The translations under genes were made by a program, and so were the position numbers. Below the pieces are notes generated by a model. The model was given only the letters and a program-made list of their open reading frames with translations. It searched no databases and had not been told where the DNA came from. From contig OV121098.1 in NCBI GenBank assembly GCA_921293015.1, forward strand, positions 14,421,016 to 14,485,015: a stretch of 64,000 nucleotides of DNA, given 5' to 3'. The stretch is from Phorcus lineatus. Its lineage: Eukaryota > Mollusca > Gastropoda > Trochida > Trochidae. Numbering within the stretch: position 1 is the stretch's first letter; each line of letters begins with the position of its first letter. Below, one piece after another: positions 57,707 to 64,000 of this stretch.

Positions 57707-58543
57707 ATTCAAAGCAGTGTATGAAATAATTTTAATTTTTCAGGATCACTAGCAAATAGGGCTAGTAAGATTTCAGAATTACTAGCCCGTATGAAAAATT
57801 ATTAGCCCAGATGACCAAGAAATTAAAGATTTCAAACAACTCACAAAAATTTTCATTTATTTATTAGTATGTCTGTGAAGTCTGTTTCTTATCACAAAAT
57901 GTCTAATTTTGAACTGATTATGTCCAGAAGGAATTTTTACAGTTGAACAATCACCAAAGCAACTTCTGCTAATGTTAAAAAACATTTGACTTGTCCGAAA
58001 TGATCCAGTGAAACTCCCTAGACCATGTCGAAAAAAGTTCCGATCACGCTTCGATCTTTCATATTCTCTATCAGATTCTCTTTTTTCTTAAATTGTGCGA
58101 TTTTTCTTTGGTATCATGTGGCACCTTTGCCTTGAAAAAAGGCCTGAATGTCAGTTTGACGTTTCGACATGTTCGTCGCTGGGAGCGGCTATTTGCAATG
58201 GCTAAGATATGAGTTGGCTGTTCTGTTTGGCCTACGTTCAAGTACATTGACCAATCACAGCACGTTTAATAAACGATTTAGGTTTACAGCTTCATGTTAC
58301 TCCGTGTTCATTGGCACTAAACTAGAAATCTAGAATGGGTTTTCTAAACAACACAAATTATACCTTAAAATTAATAAGGTAATGAAATGATAGAAAAGGC
58401 GGGAAGAGTAATTTTACTGAACCAAATCTGAAAATTTACACTAGCAGGCTTCAATTTACCGTAATTATTTTTTCACTAGCCCGGGGCAATTTAACTAGCA
58501 TCGGGCTACCGGGCTGGTGGTTATTTCGAACGCTGATTCAAAG
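57707..58543. mobile_element. hAT-like non-autonomous element with 8-bp target-site duplication
   Basis: ATTCAAAG at 57707-57714 recurs exactly at 58536-58543. Between them an 821-bp element starts CAGTGTATGAAATAA and ends with the inverse of CAGCGTTCGAAATAACCACC. CAG-type termini and an 8-bp duplication are the hallmarks of hAT elements. The subterminal regions repeat CTAGCCCG-like words (GGGCTAGTAAG, ACTAGCCCG, CTAGCCCGGGG, TAGCATCGGGCTACC). No transposase ORF. Confidence 0.9.
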
Positions 58544-60774
58544 CAATTCAGAGATAGACTACAATTTTGACAATGAAATATTTTAATAATGTACTGTTCC
58601 TACATCCATGATATTCTTTTCTTAAGGCTCTTCATTTCAAAGTGTATGCAGCCAAATCTAGACTGGCTGAGTGAGTAAGGATCTAGACTTTATTAAAGGC
58701 TCCTTAATACAACAGCCATGAAGCAGGAGATTCGAAAATTGACTTTCGCAAATAATTTGAAAGTTAATTCAAAATGTGTTTGGATACATTAAAGCAGTTT
58801 AGGAGTGTGTCAACATCTCCTTCCCTGTAATCAAGCACACAAAGGGAGGGCAGTTCACATATGTGCATTGTTTGAGGAACACTGGCTCCAACAACAAGGA
58901 AGCAGATCAAAGGAGACATATGTCTATTTACGAGCTCCCCATTTACGACACCATCAGAAGGATTTAGGGAGATGGGGATAGCCTGAAGGGGTGTGGGAGG
59001 AGAGAGAACTCCGGAGGGGATCAACGAAGCACAACACATGTGCATGTGAATTTTGATTTAAAACGATCAACTGTAAAACAATTTCTCCAGTAAGTGCTCC
59101 CTCCCTTCTCACCCTGTAAAAAATTCCTGGTTTTCTACTAGGTTGCAGATACATTGAAGCCTCTCTATTCATAGTCGAGAGTTGTTTTTGGTAATTCTAT
59201 TAGAGAGAGGGATACAATGTCCTTGAAATGTCCAAATTACTCACTGCTAAGAAAAGTAATTTCTACAAAAATAGATACAGTTTAAAAACAATTTTATATG
59301 GAAATAAAAAGTTATCTGATATTGACAACTCGGCTATTCAACAATCTCTTTACCTTTTTATCACCCATTCCTGTAGATTTGATAAGAAATGAGTTGAAAT
59401 TTTTTATCTCTAAATTAGTGTGAAGAAATTGCCTTTGTAATATTGAATATCTAACCAGATTGGGATGCAACTGTACATCGTATTGTTTGTCATAACTTTG
59501 TGTTGTATGTTTGATGGTTTCAAAACCTAATTCATAGCAGCATTAATATAAGCTTCCAGCTTGTTTGCCAATCCACTTTCTTTTCTCTGAAATGAATAAA
59601 TTGTGTTTAAACCAATGTCCTTGAAACTGATGACACCATCAGAAAGATTCAATCAGGATGGTGAAGCCCAAGGGGTGTGGGAGGTTCACGGGGGTCAATG
59701 AGGTCGATCTCAAAACACAGTCTGTGCTTGTCATAAATGACAAAATTTTAAAATCACTTTATGCCGTGTGGCTGATGGGGAGAATTCAGACACTCAAAAC
59801 TATATAGATAAATGTCTCTAAAGTATGTCAACCTTCACAAGAACATCAGAAGCATTCAGAGAATGATGGTCAGAATCATAGAGAGCCTAAGTTAGATCAT
59901 TGTTTGGTCAGAAAATTTTGTGTTACTGTTCAAAACATTTAAGCTGTTAAGGAAAGACATTCAAGCTGGAATCTAAACATACAGATATTCGCACTTCCTA
60001 CTTTCAACGCCTTATTCCTGCTTTTAGAAACAGTCAGCTGCCATAAACTGTTATAACTGTATAGAATACTGACATTGGGTGGCATTGTGACTTGTTAATT
60101 GTTGGCACCTGCTTACTCCCAGTCTCTAATCACTGACAAAATTCTTTCCTTCTCAATTTAGGTTTAAAGTCGAATTTCTAAATGGATCCATTTCAAAACT
60201 TTGTAAATGCACATTTTTCCTCTGAATCATTAAATGAAGTAAGTTTTTTAGAGACAATTTTATCTTGATTGGTCATTACTCAATTTGACATAAAAAATAG
60301 ATTTTCAAGACCAAGTGTAATTATGTATCCTCATTTTTTTCTTATGAATCAATAAATATTACTAGTTTTTCATCGATTAAGAAGACATGAAAGTTTCTTT
60401 TTTTCTAATAGTAATTGAATCAACCTGATATTTGGAGACTAAATGTCAGTCCTACAGCCTATGGAAAGGTACAATAAAATCTGTTTTTATTGAGATTACT
60501 GGGGAGAGTGAGAAACATTAGCCCCCTTCCAGAGTTGGATTACATAACCCAATCACAGTTGAGTACACCTCTATTGTGTCCAGTGATTGAAGCTCTCAGT
60601 ACTCCTTGCACCTAATTGATTTAGGGCCCTGTGAGGAGCTTAGTGTTAACAACAACCTCATTGGCAAATTGCTGTGTAAATAATCCAATCAGATGAAAGA
60701 AAACAAGTCAGTGTGGTGCCCTCGGGCTCTCAGTGTGTCCATATTGAGCAGTAAGTTGCAGGAGTTGATGTTGT
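58544..60774. other. Non-coding, presumably intron
   Basis: GACACCATCAGAAGGATTTA...GGGGTGTGGGAGG at 58948-59000 and GACACCATCAGAAAGATTCA...GGGGTGTGGGAGG at 59631-59684 are two diverged copies of one segment. No gene is supported. Confidence 0.4.
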
Positions 60775-61460
60775 GAGGGAGTCAATATTTTGAGTTTACT
60801 GTCAATATTGATGTGGATGATACAGCCAGGTAATTCTTGACCATTTGGTGCTCAAAATAGTGAGTTTATAGTCATTATTACAAATTTCAGTACTTGGAGG
60901 AATTTGTGAGTTTTGAGGCTTAGTTATGTTTTTTGAGACAATATTGTATATTGTAATCATTATTGTGAGTTTAAGTGTCAATTATATCATGATTGTTTAG
61001 TCAATGTTGTTGGTAACCGGAGTCAATATTAAGAGTTTGGAGATTTTAAGATTGTTGTGAGCTTGGAGTCAATACTAGTGATTTTAGATTCAATTTTATG
61101 ATTTTCTCAACAAGTTTCTCTCAAGTTGTAGTCAGTCTCCTGAGTTGGGATTCATTATAGGGAGTTAATGTCATTATTATGATTTTGAGTAAATGTTCGT
61201 CACTTAAGCTCTGAGTCAATATTGAGAGAATGGAGTCAATATTATGAGTAAATATTCAGAGCTTGGAGACTGCTTAATATTGTGATTTTTAAGTCAACGT
61301 TATGATTTTTTTTCCCGAGTCAATGTAGTAATCTTCAGTCATTAATGCGAGATATAGTGTCAATAGAATACAAATTTTAGTCAATGATGTGAGTTTGGAG
61401 TCAATTAATTTTGAGTTTGAGTGAGTAGTATCATAAATTTGGTATCAATATAGATGTCAG
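60775..61460 (+). repeat. Decayed tandem repeat of GAGTCAATATTGTGAGTTT type
   Basis: About twenty recognisable variants of (G)GAGTCAATATT.TGAGTTT appear at irregular 20-45-bp spacing, separated by diverged text. This is an old minisatellite with no coding potential. Confidence 0.7.
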
Positions 61461-62223
61461 TGATAATTCCATTTGAGGATATGTGCATAAGTTTTTCCAT
61501 GTTTTTTAAGCTTTGATTGTGTACATCTTCAATTTATTTATTTTTTCTTCATTTTCTTCATATCTCTTTTATACGGGACATTATTTAGCGACTGTTCTTG
61601 AACTAAGCAATCCATTCCAAAGATATTACTGTCAATCGCTATTTTCAATTTGCCAGGTTGTCCAACTGAACAACCATAACGAAAGTTGTCAAAATTGTAG
61701 ATTTTTATAAATTTTTTATTATCAAGAGTGTTTCAATGGTTGAAATATTGACCTCAGATTTGCACAAGTATTACCTGCAAATTATCCATGATATCCAGAT
61801 GTTGTTATGCCATGCAGGATCCAATTTCATTTGTCTTATGAGAGAAAATAATTTTATTAAAATTACATGAAACAAGTTTGGAGAAATAAGAATTATCTCT
61901 TGATTAATAAATTGTATGAAAAAAATATCCATGGATGATAACACAATCATGCCTATAAATTTCCATTACAAATAGTGAATTTCGCGCCATTTGCCTTTGT
62001 ATTCATTATGGAAAGCCTGATTAGCTATAAAGCCACAATTACTTTAACAATTCATGAATTAGCGTTAAAAGATAATGTCAAAGTAGAGAAGACACAAGTG
62101 GACTAGATTGGTAGGGACTTTCCTTTTCCCCTCCTCATTTTGAAGATCCCTTTTAGGTAATATAGCGTTGACCTTGGAACTTGACCTTTATCGGTATTTT
62201 AGAAAATTCTCCTCATGTTTCAG

Positions 62224-62391
62224 GTACCTGTCAGAAGTCTCTGGAATACAAGTTTATAAGTACAAATAAAGAAGATCTGGTAGAGAAACAAAAGTAAATC
62301 TTCATTAACGGCTTAACGGTTGAAGAAGACGTTCCATGTGCGATGGGGATTCCTTGACTGCTGATGTAGAAATGCTCCAGTCTTGCCTCCG
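62224..62391 (+). other. Candidate 5' untranslated exon of the LRR gene
   Basis: A 168-nt block between a good acceptor (CTCCTCATGTTTCAG, ending 62223) and a good donor (CCTCCG|GTGAGT, after 62391). Joined to the acceptor at 63740 it has no ATG in frame with the LRR coding sequence. Its longest upstream frame meets a stop at the junction. It therefore fits an untranslated exon preceding the first coding exon. No direct expression evidence. Confidence 0.45.
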
Positions 62392-62438
62392 GTGAGTTGT
62401 AATAAATATCTAATACTCATATGGTGTTAAGTAAGTAG

Positions 62439-62640
62439 TGACATATATAGAGCTTATTACCTGAGGAAGTGTGTCATATGACTTTTACGAAACGAGTGTG
62501 AATTTTTGTATTACCCAATTTCTTTATTACCGATTCTTTTCAATCTAAAACGCATGGAAATATTCAGAAAACGGCTTGCTTCCCTTGTGACGGCCTGCTA
62601 TAGTGACGTCATGAACAATGGTTTAATAACGAAAATGAAA
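62439..62640 (+). mobile_element. Deleted copy of fold-back element C
   Basis: TTATTACCTGAGGAAGTGTG TCATATGACTTTTACGAAAC GAGTGTGAA then jumps directly to TTTCTTTATTACCGATTCTT, skipping the centre and second arm present at 18620-18710. It continues in parallel through GACGGCCTGCTATAGTGACG. Confidence 0.75.
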
Positions 62641-62660
62641 AAATTATGTATCAGTATAAG

Positions 62661-63013
62661 TACCGTATTCGACTTAATAACCGCCCACTCCCCTATAAGC
62701 GCCCACCCACCACGTTTTTGACTGAACAATATGCGTCCTGATTTAGCGCCCACCTCTCAACATTGCTTACCTTGCATGCTGATTCATTGAAGAAGGTTTT
62801 TCAGTCTTGCAATAAGTCTTTTACTTCCACTAAAGTGAAGTATACAGGGTATTTCAAGACCCCCAGCCACCATCAAAATGATAAAAGTTACAAAACCATA
62901 TTTCAAAGACATGTGTATCGTAAAAAACACTTTGAAGACTAAACTTGAGGACAATTTTTATCGTTTTAATAAGCGCCACCTTTTACCAATTTTTTATCAC
63001 GTCGAATACGGTA
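62661..63013. mobile_element. 353-bp TIR element with TACCGTATTCGAC ends
   Basis: The left end TACCGTATTCGACTTAATAA CCGCCCAC and the right end (reverse complement) TACCGTATTCGACGTGATAA are inverted repeats. GCGCCCAC-type words recur inside (62690-62750). The first nine bases (TACCGTATT) equal those of the 19054-19500 element, suggesting a related transposase. No ORF of its own. Confidence 0.72.
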
Positions 63014-63740
63014 TATATTGTCTCTATCAATGTATCGTGGACCCTAGCAATTTTAATATCCTTATATATATTGTCTGCATATGTTTTGTATTGATGCACT
63101 CTTAATGCATAGTAGAGAAAGCAACCATCGATGATATTTTTTTGGTTTGAATTGTTGCACCACTTGTCAGGTTACTAATTTGATTTGAAATAGTAACCTT
63201 TCTAAATTAATTAGTAAGCTTACTAAATCAAACAAAATGAGTGAACTTACTAAATGATTAGTAAACTTATTATAAATTATTAAAGTCCCATTTGGCACTC
63301 TTTTTTGTCTGGCAACAGTTGTTTTAGCAGGAGTCCTGCATTTGTTGTATGACTACATAAAAACAATTACTTGTGACAGAGAAGAAGAAGAAGATTATTT
63401 TATTTAAATGTCACACCTATGAGACATAACTGAAGCAGGCCATCACTGTAAAGCAGCACAATCTCATTAAAATGAAATGTAAATGCTCCAATACATTATG
63501 TGTGTAGATCTCACAAGGCTCCGTTACATGCGGTCAGGTTTGCCTCTGACATAATTCAAATTGGCCAATCAGCGAGTTCGCCCCGTAATCACTGTAAACC
63601 AACATAAAACCCATTATGTAGCTTGAAAAGCAATTATCCTTTTACAATTGATACCAAAAACCCGATCTAAATTATAAAAGAACTATTCAAACATTACTGA
63701 CCAAGTGAACATTGTCAAAGTTTACACTTTATCTTTTCAG
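63014..63740. other. Intron immediately before the LRR coding exon
   Basis: No gene. TTACTAA(A)T words recur at 63170-63270 (GTTACTAATTTGATTTG, TTAGTAAGCTTACTAAATC, TTAGTAAACTTATTA), a small palindromic patch. It ends in CTTTATCTTTTCAG at 63740. Confidence 0.5.
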
Positions 63741-63752
63741 GTGAGATGGAAG

Positions 63753-64000
63753 ATGCATGGAAGCTTCTCCCCAGTTTCCATGGACACTGGACTACTTTTG
63801 CTGATCATCCTTGGATACCTGGCAATGACAAGAGCCTGTCCGACTGAGTGTCAGTGCAACCTGGACTACTTTGTGTTCTGCAGCAGAATCGGTCTGAATG
63901 AAGGGGGACAACTCCGGAGGATCATGTCTGAGGTGCCAAAAAAAGCACGTCTGCTTGACCTGAGCTTCAACAGGCTCACCGAGCTGCCCCCCGGGATATT
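63753..64000 (+). CDS. First coding exon of a secreted or membrane leucine-rich-repeat protein (runs off the window)
   Basis: After an acceptor ending at 63740 the frame holds ATG at 63753 and again at 63780. The second begins MDTGLLLLIILGYLAMTRA, a clean signal peptide, so 63780 may be the functional start, with 63753 adding nine residues. Then comes an N-terminal LRR cap with cysteines in CPTECQC and VFCSR (C-x3-C-x-C-x7-C) and the first canonical repeat ARLLDLSFNRLTELPPG (LxxLxLxxNxLxxLP). The protein is extracellular at its N terminus, secreted or single-pass as in many neuronal and innate-immune LRR receptors. The specific family cannot be told from 80 residues. GC content is markedly higher than in the preceding introns, as expected for an exon. 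No stop before the edge. Confidence 0.9.
   Translation, partial: MHGSFSPVSMDTGLLLLIILGYLAMTRACPTECQCNLDYFVFCSRIGLNEGGQLRRIMSEVPKKARLLDLSFNRLTELPPGI

Overview
The window looks like part of a gastropod mollusc genome, probably close to abalone (Haliotis). It is AT-rich, gene-poor and full of small TIR elements, fold-back elements, tRNA-derived SINEs and minisatellites. The motif GAGTGAGTGAGTTATTGTTT followed by AACGCCGC, which I know from abalone sequence, recurs in it. The genus is an inference from this repeat content, because no species-diagnostic gene is present. Gene structures are eukaryotic (introns, signal-peptide exons), so there are no operons or ribosome binding sites.

Layout. About 0.4-5.4 kb holds the 5' part of a small secreted immunoglobulin-domain gene on the + strand. 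It has three phase-1 exons (1757-1817, 3747-4124, 4682-4723). A 9-bp satellite and a 54-bp tandem repeat sit in its first intron, and two inverted copies of one TIR element flank it. From 6.1 to 18.1 kb lies a tandem duplication of a 5,682-bp block (6109-11790 and 12466-18147) separated by 675 bp of unrelated DNA. Each copy carries a TTAA-type MITE fragment, two fold-back palindromes, a 33-bp minisatellite, SINE copies and an internal 414-bp repeat. From 18.1 to 21.6 kb there is repeat-rich DNA. A CpG-richer block at 21.69-22.08 kb ends in a good splice donor and may be a promoter with a non-coding first exon.

From 22 to 63.7 kb no host coding exon could be supported. This stretch is best read as intron or intergenic DNA holding microsatellites, MITEs, a SINE with a 12-bp target-site duplication, a hAT-like element with an 8-bp duplication, a TA-flanked 1.05-kb element, long hairpins and several minisatellites. 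At 34142-43886 on the minus strand sits an intact Ty3/gypsy LTR retrotransposon. It has 1,714-bp LTRs that look identical, a perfect 18-nt tRNA-Pro primer site, one uninterrupted 1,897-codon Gag-Pol ORF and a 4-bp target-site duplication. Each LTR contains an 87-bp promoter-like module twice. The two module ends form an exact donor/acceptor pair that could define a 1,412-nt intron inside the LTR.

At the right edge a leucine-rich-repeat protein gene begins on the + strand (coding from 63753 or 63780, running off the window). A probable untranslated exon lies at 62224-62391, and a more distant first exon possibly lies at 21.7-22.1 kb. The main points are the LTR architecture, the near-perfect 5.7-kb duplication, the Ig gene assembled from exons too small to be seen as ORFs, and several TIR families that can be delimited to the base by their target-site duplications.
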